Assembly (NCBI GenBank): GCA_964495085.1
Contig: CAZBUK010000096.1
Coordinates: 1-13,827, forward strand
Length of the DNA stretch: 13,827 nucleotides
Source of the DNA: CAZBUK01 sp964495085
GTDB taxonomy: Bacteria; Bacteroidota; Ignavibacteria; T3Sed10-11
Direction of reading: 5' to 3'
The notes below the pieces were generated by a model. The model searched no databases and was not told where the DNA came from. It saw nothing but the letters and a program-made list of their open reading frames with translations. Shown piece after piece: positions 1 through 6,660 of the stretch. Position 1 is the stretch's first letter. Every line of letters starts with the position of its first letter. The position numbers and the translations under genes were made by a program.

Positions 1-3
1 CAT
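1..3 (-). other. Possible start codon of a leftward gene running off the window
   Basis: Positions 3-1 read ATG on the minus strand, preceded by GGAG with a six-base spacer, which is good ribosome-binding geometry. The frame is open upstream of this ATG as far as a stop at 105-103. The coding part would lie outside the window, so no product can be named. A competing reading is a plus-strand gene tail ending at the TAA at 70-72. Neither is secure. Confidence 0.25.
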
Positions 4-190
4 AGGTGTCTCCGATGGTTTCTGCGGGTGACGGGCAAGGAGGCGGTTCCGGTAAATTACGACAGGAAATAAAGCTTTCCCGGCGCCGTGTTCGAAGGGT
101 ATTTATATAGAATTCTCTGACCGACAGGCCGGAATTAAATCCCTGCGTTATAACGACCGGTGAAACGAACAGGCTGTAGAGACCAGCGTC

Positions 191-2209
191 TCACCGTGAT
201 ACGGTAGCCTGGTAATTCGATATGTTATACAAGGCATTCCTCTTTGGAATAAAAAGCTCATCCTCCCGCGGATTATCGGCCTGTGTATAAATCCAGATTT
301 CATGCGGATCCCAGACAATAATCTCATCGCGGGAGTCGCCAAATACATCGAGACAGAAATAACTCTTATCCGGATGTCCGTCATCCGGGAATTCAAGCAC
401 CCTCCTTCCCCAGCCGTCGTAAGCGCCTCCTTCATCGACATTCGCATTCAATACAAAGAATTCTTCGCTTCTTCCGGTCCAGTTCAACGGGAACATCATA
501 CTGCCGTAATGGCTGGGTTCGAAACTATGGTAGATATCTCCGTCCGCATCGAAAAAATGAATCAGTCCCTGGTTGCCCCAGAAATTGATGGATACGGTTT
601 CCAATCCCGGCAGGTCATCCCTGAAGTTGGCTATTGCCGGATTCTGTACATGGCCGATATAATGATGCTTTAAAATGTTCCCGTCTATATCCGTAAAAAT
701 CATTCCCTCATCGCTTGCCGCTATCATGACTTTCGGTCTTTCCCCATCTTTAAACGGTACGATAGCCACGCCGTCTGCATGATCGCTTAACAGAGAATCG
801 AGCGACCATAACTTTTTCCCGTCGTGTGAAAAAAGGGTGTAACCCATCAGTATCTCGTCTCGTCCGTCGTTATCGATGTCATATGCATACGGGTAGTGGC
901 CTGTATTGCAACTATTTTCCCAGAGAAGCTCAAGTTTGTTATTGTATGCCCACAGATGACGGTATCGGTCCTTGATAATGAAATCGCCGTCGAATCCTTG
1001 TCCGGTGAGATCGCAGAACAGTATACAGTCTCCCAGGATGCGTGGGAAAATATTATGACCTTGCGGAGTCGGTTTTCCGCCGGGTGACGGCGGCGTCGGA
1101 ACCTTTCTGATTGTTTTCCCCGTGGCAGCGTCGGCAATTATGATTTCCTGATTCATAGTATACACTACCTCCATCTTTCCGTCATTGTAAATATCGTGCA
1201 CCTGGAAAGCTACATCGTTGGTGAGGGAGGTTTTCCATTCATCCGGTCGTCCGATCTGCCATAGTATTTCCCCGTTTAACTTCACAGCGGTTAAACAGCT
1301 TAATTCGCTATTCCGGTCCTTGTGACCATGGTGTACAACCTGTCCTATCAAGATATCTATCGAGCCGTCGCCGTCCATGTCGCCGAAGCGCAGATTGCGC
1401 GATGTGCCGAATCCCGGGGTTTGAATCTTTTTCCACAGCGCCATGCGGGGGATGTGCTCCCTTATTCGGGCTAATTCTTCATCTTTCTCTCTTTTGACCT
1501 CCGCGATCCGTTCCATTTCTTTTTTTGAGGCGCGTACATGCACCGAATGAAAAATCGCCGGGGCATCGGCAAGCAGCGCGATTTTACCCTTTTGAAAAGT
1601 TGAATCCACCGCAGTTAATTGAACCGTATTGTCGAAGCTTACGCGTAGAACCTGATTATCGACTTCTATCTTTATCCTGATAGTCGAATTTTCATCGACC
1701 GGATAATATTCCCGGGTTAAAATCTTTTCATCGGGTTCCCGAAATCCGACGCCATGATGTACACGTTTGATAAACACGGAATCCCGGAGGATACCCGCTA
1801 AATAATAAGAACGGCTGTTCACGTATCTGAAAACTATTCCCGATTGTCTTTCGGTCGACAGGGGCGAAAATATCGCTTCGACGATATAGTTTTGCCACTC
1901 ATCGTCCCCGGCAACCAGCATCGGATGCCAGTGTTTGTCATAGTTGTTTTTATCCTGGATGACAACGCGTTTCCCGTCCAGATCTCTCACATACCATGAA
2001 GGGGGCAGATTATACCGGAACGTTGAAATCGCCCAGTTGCCTTTCGGTTTAGCTTCATGTAAATAGTGATACTCGGTATGCGCGCCGACATCGCTGCCTA
2101 GGGGACCCCGGGGCAGGTTTTCAAATTCATCGGTGAAAATAATCCGGTTCGGTGAATTACAGGCGGCATAGATAATTAGCAGGAAATAGATTGGCAGTGT
2201 TTTCTTCAT
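191..2209 (-). CDS. Probable lipoprotein with lectin-like domain and FG-GAP / rhamnogalacturonan-lyase-like beta-propeller
   Basis: A 672-aa predicted surface or periplasmic lipoprotein. The N-terminus has a charged start, a hydrophobic stretch (5-16) and Cys17 after Tyr-Ala-Ala, an imperfect lipobox. Residues about 24-226 look like a concanavalin/LamG-type beta-sandwich, as found in DUF1080-like proteins. Residues 228-252 are rich in Lys, Glu and Arg and form a probable short coiled coil. Residues about 258-672 form a beta-propeller with repeated FG-GAP calcium-type loops: DMDGDGSID at 277-285, DIYNDGKMEV at 339-348, DIDNDGRDEI at 444-453, DADGD at 554-558 and DVFGDSRDEI at 621-630. The C-terminal part (DVFGDSRDEI, then EIWIYT, then LYNISNY) resembles the end of family 11 polysaccharide lyases. 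Catalysis is not established, so it could be a binding propeller only. The ATG at 2209 has no clear Shine-Dalgarno sequence but is the only sensible start for the signal peptide. It is transcribed away from the LacI operon, from its own putative promoter. Confidence 0.88.
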   Translation of the reverse strand: MKKTLPIYFLLIIYAACNSPNRIIFTDEFENLPRGPLGSDVGAHTEYHYLHEAKPKGNWAISTFRYNLPPSWYVRDLDGKRVVIQDKNNYDKHWHPMLVAGDDEWQNYIVEAIFSPLSTERQSGIVFRYVNSRSYYLAGILRDSVFIKRVHHGVGFREPDEKILTREYYPVDENSTIRIKIEVDNQVLRVSFDNTVQLTAVDSTFQKGKIALLADAPAIFHSVHVRASKKEMERIAEVKREKDEELARIREHIPRMALWKKIQTPGFGTSRNLRFGDMDGDGSIDILIGQVVHHGHKDRNSELSCLTAVKLNGEILWQIGRPDEWKTSLTNDVAFQVHDIYNDGKMEVVYTMNQEIIIADAATGKTIRKVPTPPSPGGKPTPQGHNIFPRILGDCILFCDLTGQGFDGDFIIKDRYRHLWAYNNKLELLWENSCNTGHYPYAYDIDNDGRDEILMGYTLFSHDGKKLWSLDSLLSDHADGVAIVPFKDGERPKVMIAASDEGMIFTDIDGNILKHHYIGHVQNPAIANFRDDLPGLETVSINFWGNQGLIHFFDADGDIYHSFEPSHYGSMMFPLNWTGRSEEFFVLNANVDEGGAYDGWGRRVLEFPDDGHPDKSYFCLDVFGDSRDEIIVWDPHEIWIYTQADNPREDELFIPKRNALYNISNYQATVSR

Positions 2210-2244
2210 CGTATTGTCGGATAGGATTGTGTGATAGATCGGGC

Positions 2245-2250
2245 ATTATA
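2245..2250 (-). promoter_or_regulatory. Putative -10 box for the leftward lipoprotein gene
   Basis: On the minus strand positions 2250-2245 read TATAAT, a perfect sigma70 -10 hexamer. It would start transcription near 2238, leaving a leader of about 29 nt before the ATG at 2209. No good -35 box is visible 16-18 bases upstream; the best match is TTCTGA at 15-base spacing. Promoter identity is therefore moderate. Confidence 0.4.
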
Positions 2251-2371
2251 CATCGATATCAGCCTTCAGAATACATAATGGAAAGATGTACGATCTGTAA
2301 TCCCGACAGCTCATTCTCCCGATTTTATCGACAGCAGGAAGCAATCGGACGGATTATTTTCGGGGGGAAAT

Positions 2372-2406
2372 AAAAAACCGCAAAAGGAATTTATTTTTGC
2401 GGTTTT
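2372..2406 (-). terminator. Rho-independent terminator of the tRNA-Arg gene
   Basis: An uninterrupted 12-bp stem pairs AAAACCGCAAAA (2374-2385) with TTTTGCGGTTTT (2395-2406) across a 9-base loop. Read on the minus strand it ends in a run of six T (2377-2372), starting six bases after the tRNA 3' end. Its position and T-run direction fit termination of the leftward tRNA transcript. Because the stem has A/T at both ends it could also work weakly on the plus strand. Confidence 0.8.
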
Positions 2407-2411
2407 AAGAG

Positions 2412-2485
2412 TACGCCCGTAGGGATTCGAACCCCAAACCTTCTGATCCGTAGTCAGATGCTCTATCCAATTGAGCTACGGGCGC
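2412..2485 (-). tRNA. tRNA-Arg (anticodon ACG)
   Basis: The minus strand folds into a complete 74-nt cloverleaf. The acceptor stem pairs GCGCCCG with CGGGCGT, with one G-U at the first pair. The anticodon stem TCTGA/TCAGA encloses the loop CTACGGA, giving anticodon ACG, usually deaminated to ICG to read CGU, CGC and CGA. The T-arm carries GGTTCGAATCC. The discriminator base is A and no CCA is encoded, so CCA must be added enzymatically. A terminator follows at once. I see no copy of the tRNA 3' end elsewhere in the window, so there is no sign of an integration site. Confidence 0.97.
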
Positions 2486-2500
2486 ATGGGAAGAAAAACC

Positions 2501-2529
2501 AAATTACTAAATTTACGCTCTTTTATCAA
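2501..2529 (-). promoter_or_regulatory. Weak candidate promoter for tRNA-Arg
   Basis: On the minus strand TTGATA (2529-2524) and TAATTT (2506-2501) are separated by 17 bases and end 15 bases before the mature tRNA 5' end. The -35 box is good (5 of 6), while the -10 box matches only 3 of 6. Placement is right for a tRNA promoter with a short processed leader. Confidence 0.35.
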
Positions 2530-3226
2530 GACGCGTACTCTTTATATGTCTGCACCCGGTCGATATGTGGCTTTTCTTTTTATGATGAAAATAAGTCCTA
2601 TCGAGTGCAATACTTATACTTCTCCGGCAAGCGGTGTGTTCTTTCATAGGTGACAAAACCGGTCATTGCAAACGAATAAACAAAACCGACTAGATCAAAG
2701 CGTATCTTCATGCGGGCATAATACAGAGTGTATTCGTTGATCACCAGGACGTTGCCGGTATCTTTTCAAATTACAAGAGCCGACTCCGTGAATTTCATAT
2801 TTGATGTAATTTGCGTTTCATTCTCTTAAACAGGGACGCAAATCCATGCATTTTATAATACTTAATGTATCTATAGAAGTCGAGGGCCAAAACTTTCCCC
2901 ACCCGGGTCCAAAAGGTTTCCTCGCCCCCGAGGTGGCAATAAATGACGAAATTGCCATCTTTTCATCAGCGAATTTCGCATTCATTATGAAGAAATTACC
3001 AGACCTCACCGGACGCTATATATCATCCCACATAGATAATTTATTGTCATTAAATGGCTGAATATATATTAAATTCTAAAATCGATTACGGCCAATTCTT
3101 CTTGTAACTTATTACCATATAAACAGTTGCAGTAATTATTAATTACTTTTACCGGACACTACTGTAAAAATATGTCACATTAACGATTTTTCAGAATTTT
3201 TTTTCAGTCATTTCCACGCGTAGGTA
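2530..3226. other. Long intergenic region with no convincing gene
   Basis: About 700 bp between the tRNA upstream region and the LacI-family promoter. Open frames here are short (60-71 codons), overlap each other on both strands and show no recognisable domain. The best is a 71-codon plus-strand frame at 2846-3061, preceded by AGGGA nine bases before its ATG, but nothing supports expression. The region holds several inverted repeats: 8-bp arms at 2671-2678/2731-2738, the overlapping set at 2767-2963 listed separately, and an AT-rich palindrome AGTAATT-ATT-AATTACT at 3131-3147. DNA after 3060 becomes markedly AT-rich, as expected just upstream of a promoter. Confidence 0.6.
2767..2963 (+). other. 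Chain of overlapping inverted repeats, possible structured RNA
   Basis: CAAATTACA (2767-2775) pairs perfectly with TGTAATTTG (2805-2813). The last five bases of that right arm also begin ATTTGCGT (2809-2816), which pairs perfectly with ACGCAAAT (2836-2843), so the two stems exclude each other. Further on, CCTCG-CCCC-CGAGG (2920-2933) overlaps a 10-bp stem at 2931-2940/2951-2960 (one G-U pair) that runs into TTTT (2960-2963), a terminator-like shape. This could be a leader RNA or small RNA. No clear promoter was found and part of the pattern may be chance. Confidence 0.25.
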
Positions 3227-3255
3227 TTGACAAAGATATTAGAATTATCTATACT
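3227..3255 (+). promoter_or_regulatory. Sigma70 promoter of the LacI-family operon
   Basis: TTGACA (3227-3232) matches the -35 consensus perfectly. After exactly 17 bases comes TATACT (3250-3255), a 5-of-6 match to the -10 consensus. Transcription should start near 3262, a few bases before the first operator palindrome. This is the strongest promoter visible in the window, and it is followed by a leader of about 118 nt to the chosen start of the regulator gene. Confidence 0.85.
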
Positions 3256-3261
3256 TCCGGC

Positions 3262-3311
3262 AATATCGATGAAAACGTTTTCATTACATCGGTGAGATCG
3301 ATATTTTTTTT
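3262..3311 (+). terminator. Possible leader hairpin followed by a T-run (attenuator-like)
   Basis: Starting at the predicted transcription start, AATATCGAT (3262-3270) pairs perfectly with ATCGATATT (3297-3305). Between them the operator palindrome can form an inner hairpin (GAAAA-CG-TTTTC). A run of eight T (3304-3311) overlaps the end of the outer stem. This is terminator-like geometry about 50 nt into the transcript. The outer stem is AT-rich, so a real terminator would be weak, and the inner part may exist only because the operator is palindromic. Confidence 0.3.
3269..3284. promoter_or_regulatory. Operator palindrome O1 (LacI-family type)
   Basis: ATGAAAACGTTTTCAT is a perfect 16-bp palindrome centred on CpG, matching the classical LacI/GalR/CcpA-type site (TGWAANCGNTNWCA). 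It begins about seven bases after the predicted transcription start, so a bound repressor would block initiation or early elongation. The adjacent gene encodes a LacI-family protein with the hinge leucine that normally inserts at a central CpG, which supports autoregulation. Confidence 0.85.
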
Positions 3312-3319
3312 CTGTTTGA

Positions 3320-3335
3320 ATGAAAACGTTTTCAT
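3320..3335. promoter_or_regulatory. Operator palindrome O2, identical to O1
   Basis: A second copy of ATGAAAACGTTTTCAT. The identity continues three bases beyond the palindrome, giving a 19-bp direct repeat (3269-3287 and 3320-3338). The two centres are 51 bp apart, close to five helical turns, so two repressor dimers would bind on nearly the same DNA face. The ATG at its left edge is in frame with the regulator gene but is probably not the start. Confidence 0.82.
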
Positions 3336-3379
3336 TACCGTCAACTGAATTAGACTCCTCTATCCCGAAAGTATTTTTC

Positions 3380-4384
3380 ATGAAATCCAACATAAAAGAG
3401 GTGGCACGTAGGGCAGGAGTCTCTATCGCAACAGTTTCGCGTGTTTTTAATCGCAGTTCACTCGTCACGAAGGAAACGAGCGATCGTGTTATGCATATAG
3501 CGCGACAACTAAAATATTCGCCGAATGCATCTGCTCGCAGTCTGAGCATGAAAAAGACAAATACATTCGGTGTGCTATTGCCCGATCTCCACGGTGAGTT
3601 TTTCTCCGAAGTAATCCGGGGAGCCGATCAAACTGCGCAAAAAAATTCGTATAACACGCTTCTCTCAAGCGCACATAACAGCGCGGATGAAATTATTTCG
3701 GGTTTGAACGCAATGCGAGGGAGAGTAGACGGTCTGATAATCATGTCTCCTCACATCAGTGCACATGCTCTCGATTCGACACTTCCGAAAAGCTTACCGG
3801 TTGTTCTCCTTAATTGCGTTATAGACGACACATCCTTCGATTCGATTGTAATAGATAACTTCAACGGTTCCTATGAGATGGTCAAGCATTTGTTCATGCA
3901 TGAGCATCACCGAATCGCCGTTATAAAAGGTATGGAAGGAAACTATGAAGCGGGTGAACGACTTCGGGGATACAGACATGCTATTGCGACGCATAATGGA
4001 ATAGTATCCTACAACCTGGAGTTCACCGGAGATTTCTCCGAAGAATCGGGGTATGATGCTATACGAAAAATACTGAAACTTAAGACCCGCCCGACAGCCG
4101 TGTTCGCATCCAACGACTCGATGGCAATCGGTGCGCTCAAGGGATTACACGATGCGGGAATACGAGTTCCGGAAGATATGGCCCTTGCCGGATTTGACGA
4201 TATTCCGATCGTACGGTATATCAAACCCTCTCTCAGTTCCGTACACGTTCCTATATATGAACTCGGTATCCTGGCAGTGCAGAGATTATTAAATGCCATG
4301 AACGAAAAGAACATGCATAAGAAGCAACAGATTATTTTTCCTACTAAGATATTAACTCGCGAGTCATGCGGTTGCGTTTCGTGA
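3380..4384 (+). CDS. LacI-family transcriptional regulator
   Basis: A 334-aa DNA-binding repressor of the LacI/GalR family, a normal length. Residues 1-23 form the helix-turn-helix, with AGVSIATVSRVFN (12-24) containing the recognition helix. Residues 45-58 are the hinge helix (SPNASARSL), with Leu55 in the position that normally inserts into the operator's central CpG. Residues about 61-334 are a periplasmic-binding-protein-like effector domain, with SNDSMAIG at 244-251 and GFDDIP at 271-276, so the effector is probably a sugar or sugar derivative. The frame extends in phase to an ATG at 3320, but that ATG is inside operator O2 and the 20 added residues do not belong to the family, so 3380 is preferred although neither start has a clear Shine-Dalgarno sequence. 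The gene lies behind a strong promoter with two matching operators, hence probable negative autoregulation. It is followed 139 bp later by the CBM9-like gene, with no obvious terminator between. Confidence 0.95.
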   Translation: MKSNIKEVARRAGVSIATVSRVFNRSSLVTKETSDRVMHIARQLKYSPNASARSLSMKKTNTFGVLLPDLHGEFFSEVIRGADQTAQKNSYNTLLSSAHNSADEIISGLNAMRGRVDGLIIMSPHISAHALDSTLPKSLPVVLLNCVIDDTSFDSIVIDNFNGSYEMVKHLFMHEHHRIAVIKGMEGNYEAGERLRGYRHAIATHNGIVSYNLEFTGDFSEESGYDAIRKILKLKTRPTAVFASNDSMAIGALKGLHDAGIRVPEDMALAGFDDIPIVRYIKPSLSSVHVPIYELGILAVQRLLNAMNEKNMHKKQQIIFPTKILTRESCGCVS

Positions 4385-4403
4385 CCGTAGGACGGTTCTC
4401 CCT

Positions 4404-4414
4404 AAGGAGGTGAT
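4404..4414 (+). promoter_or_regulatory. Orphan extended Shine-Dalgarno sequence
   Basis: AAGGAGGTGAT is an uninterrupted 11-base complement of the conserved 3' tail of bacterial 16S rRNA. It sits 20 bases after the regulator stop codon and 110 bases before the next gene. No start codon lies at normal spacing downstream; the GTG within it overlaps the site itself and would open only 21 codons. A CTCC-CTAA-GGAG hairpin could partly mask it. It may be a remnant of a lost reading frame or a ribosome standby or pausing site. Confidence 0.35.
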
Positions 4415-4523
4415 ACAATCGTTCGAATCAACTGGCAATAGGTGTATAGCTGAGGTCACGGTGTATCGGGAGTAATGCCGCGATTTTTAATAACACACTC
4501 ACTAAACATAAGGAGTATGTACC

Positions 4524-6422
4524 ATGACACGCAAATTGCTTCTAAGTTTGTTTCTGTTGCTCGTTACCGGTTCTCTTATTGCATCCGCTCAAATGATTGA
4601 ACGAACCGATGCAATCTGGGCGCGTACCGTTTCTCCGGGCACACTTACATTAGATGGAATTCTGGATGAACCTGCGTGGGAGGCGGCGGAATCTCTGCTT
4701 ATCGTCTACGGCGAGGATGCCGGGATGCCGGGCAGCGGCTGGCGGCCGGAGGGCGGAATCGTCGACCCGACCGACCCAACCCATGCGGTTCTCAAGTTAC
4801 TCGTGGAAGGGGATTATCTGTATATGGGATTGGTTGTGAGCGACAGTTCTATTGGCGGTTCGCAGGATTGGGCGCGGTGGGATGCAGTATTGATGAATAT
4901 ACGGGACAGGTTGAGTCCAAACCGGCCAACACCGGCAGTAGAATATTTTTACACATGGTGGGGACCTGACTGGTACGATACAACGACCACATTACCCGGC
5001 GAGGGACCGCAGTACTTTGGCCGGTATGCCGACAGGGATATGCCGGAAAACGTGGAGAACTGGGATGCCGTAACCGTCGTCCGCGGTCGAACAAACGATG
5101 ACTCTGTTGTGGATACAAGCTATACCGTTGAAATGAGGTTCAAACTGGATGTGGTAGGGTATTATCCCGGACAACCTGAAGGCGATATTATCGAATGGAA
5201 CATTTCCATATGGGATTGCGATTGGAACTGGCCGCTTGACGAGGATAAAATGAGCTCCAACCGTGTATGGTGGCAGAATCCATGGGGTAATACGAATTTC
5301 AGAAATCACGTGCAGATCCATGCTCGTCCCGATGTGACACTCGACTCAGGACCTGTCCCGGCAATAGCACCGGACGGTACTATTCCGAACGGCAGCGAAT
5401 TCGCGGCGCCGGTAATAGACGGCTTTCTCGACGAAGAAGTTTGGGACTTTGTTCCCGGATTCGATATCCGTTTTGGTGATGATGATCTTCGCGAGACATA
5501 TCCAACCACCGGGCCGTACCGGAGCGGACAGTTCCAGATCGAAGTCGATGGCGGCCGGGCGGAAGTGCTGGATCCCGCCGATGCAACCGTAAAAGCATTC
5601 TTCAAGGATAGCTGGCTGTATCTCGGTATCGATGTCCGGGATCAGGTCGTCGTCGGAACAATGGACAACAGATTTCAGGACGGTGTCCGCTTAACAATCG
5701 ACGACAGGGTTGAACGTGATCCGGATGAGTACCGGTTGCTGGTTCGCGACCTGACGGTTCTTGTCGACTCTCTCAACGGTTATCGTATGAGCGGTTACCT
5801 TCCCTTCCTGGTCGACTCACTCGAGGGTGCAATGGTCGGTTTGCAACTGAAAGAAAATACAGTCATCAACGATCCTGCCGAACCCGACGAAGGATACACC
5901 GTAGAGATAGCAATCGATCTGACAAAACTCGGCTATCCTGCGGACAGAGGCGACGGTATCCTCTTCGGGGGTATAACAATTTTCGACGGCGATAAATTTG
6001 AGAATCCGGCCGATGACTATGGGACAATAACATGGTGGTTCCGTGAAAATGACGGAGGAGACGGCCCGGCATGGATTTACATGGATCCGACGTATCTCAT
6101 CCCGACGAGTGTAACGGATGATCCGTGGAATGGCATTCCCGAACATTTCACGCTTCTCGGAAACTATCCGAATCCGTTCAATCCCAGCACTACCATTCGG
6201 TATGCTATGCCGGAGGGAGGTAACGTTGTCGTGTATATCTACGATGTCCTCGGCAGAATGATTACCCGGATCGATGCCGGTCATCAGTCGGCTGGTCAGC
6301 AGAACATTACCTTCGATGCCAGTGGATATAGTTCCGGTATTTATTATTATCGGGCTGAAATGGTTTCGCAATCGGGACAAAAATCCTCGTCACCGTTCAA
6401 TAAGATGGTTCTGGTTAAATAA
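4524..6422 (+). CDS. Secreted protein with two CBM9-like domains and a C-terminal type IX (Por) sorting-like domain
   Basis: A 632-aa exported protein. Residues 1-22 are a type I signal peptide ending SASA-Q in style (ASAQ at 20-23). Two related domains of the family 9 carbohydrate-binding (DOMON-like) fold follow. The first, about 34-267, opens with LDGILDEPAWEAA (43-55). The second, about 295-525, opens with IDGFLDEEVWDF (298-309). Aromatic residues are frequent (WWGPDW at 145-150, WWQNPWG at 249-255), as in sugar-binding faces. Residues 537-632 form a Por/FlgD-like C-terminal domain with GNYPNPFNPSTTIRY (546-560), the usual mark of type IX secretion cargo. No catalytic motif was seen, so binding is more likely than hydrolysis. 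The start is supported by AAGGAG eight bases upstream. It lies downstream of the LacI-family gene and could share its transcript. The ligand is unknown. Confidence 0.9.
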   Translation: MTRKLLLSLFLLLVTGSLIASAQMIERTDAIWARTVSPGTLTLDGILDEPAWEAAESLLIVYGEDAGMPGSGWRPEGGIVDPTDPTHAVLKLLVEGDYLYMGLVVSDSSIGGSQDWARWDAVLMNIRDRLSPNRPTPAVEYFYTWWGPDWYDTTTTLPGEGPQYFGRYADRDMPENVENWDAVTVVRGRTNDDSVVDTSYTVEMRFKLDVVGYYPGQPEGDIIEWNISIWDCDWNWPLDEDKMSSNRVWWQNPWGNTNFRNHVQIHARPDVTLDSGPVPAIAPDGTIPNGSEFAAPVIDGFLDEEVWDFVPGFDIRFGDDDLRETYPTTGPYRSGQFQIEVDGGRAEVLDPADATVKAFFKDSWLYLGIDVRDQVVVGTMDNRFQDGVRLTIDDRVERDPDEYRLLVRDLTVLVDSLNGYRMSGYLPFLVDSLEGAMVGLQLKENTVINDPAEPDEGYTVEIAIDLTKLGYPADRGDGILFGGITIFDGDKFENPADDYGTITWWFRENDGGDGPAWIYMDPTYLIPTSVTDDPWNGIPEHFTLLGNYPNPFNPSTTIRYAMPEGGNVVVYIYDVLGRMITRIDAGHQSAGQQNITFDASGYSSGIYYYRAEMVSQSGQKSSSPFNKMVLVK

Positions 6423-6514
6423 GGCGTAAGCAACTACGTCACGGTTCTCAGGAAGAAAATGTCGATACCGGCGGTTTTTCCCCACCTAACGATTCCAATG
6501 AGAACCTCACAGGA

Positions 6515-6544
6515 ACAGGGAGTGGTTTACGGACCGCTCCCTGT
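6515..6544 (+). terminator. Strong intercistronic hairpin (terminator or processing site)
   Basis: A 12-bp stem with one G-U pair joins ACAGGGAGTGGT (6515-6526) and ACCGCTCCCTGT (6533-6544) across a six-base loop. It is followed by ATCTTTGATATT, only moderately T-rich. It sits in the 238-bp gap between the CBM9-like gene and the receptor gene. A second perfect 8-bp inverted repeat, GGTTCTCA/TGAGAACC (6443-6450/6499-6506), lies just before it. The most likely roles are partial termination or protection of the upstream mRNA 3' end. No convincing promoter for the receptor gene was seen in the rest of the gap. Confidence 0.55.
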
Positions 6545-6660
6545 ATCTTTGATATTCACGACAGCGAAACTCCGACGGAATCGTAGCTGCATCTTGCGAC
6601 AACGCAATCAATATCCAGATTTACTGTTGAGTAGCTCACGCTTGTGACAGGAGACGTACT

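Noticed and set aside
179..192. GAGAC-CAGC-GTCTC hairpin at the lipoprotein stop codon
   Set aside because: Considered as a terminator, but the stem is only 5 bp, overlaps the stop codon and has no T-run on either strand.
2278..2373. 31-codon plus-strand frame with an early Cys-x-x-Cys, faintly like the start of a HIT-family protein
   Set aside because: No Shine-Dalgarno sequence, very short, overlaps the upstream region of the opposite gene and ends at the tRNA terminator. The resemblance is too slight to call a pseudogene.
2412..2485. tRNA gene as an attachment site for an integrated element
   Set aside because: No repeated tRNA 3' end, no integrase and no phage or plasmid genes in the window.
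2458..2653. Two overlapping 60-63 codon plus-strand frames beginning in the tRNA gene
   Set aside because: They start inside the tRNA, overlap each other in different frames and have no protein-like pattern.
2846..3061. 71-codon plus-strand frame with a weak AGGGA site
   Set aside because: No recognisable domain, competing open frame on the other strand, and the hairpin at 2931-2960 lies inside it. Kept only as part of the intergenic description.
5817..6380. 187-codon minus-strand open frame
   Set aside because: Lies wholly inside the CBM9-like gene, whose domains and C-terminal motif are clear; it is a codon-bias shadow.
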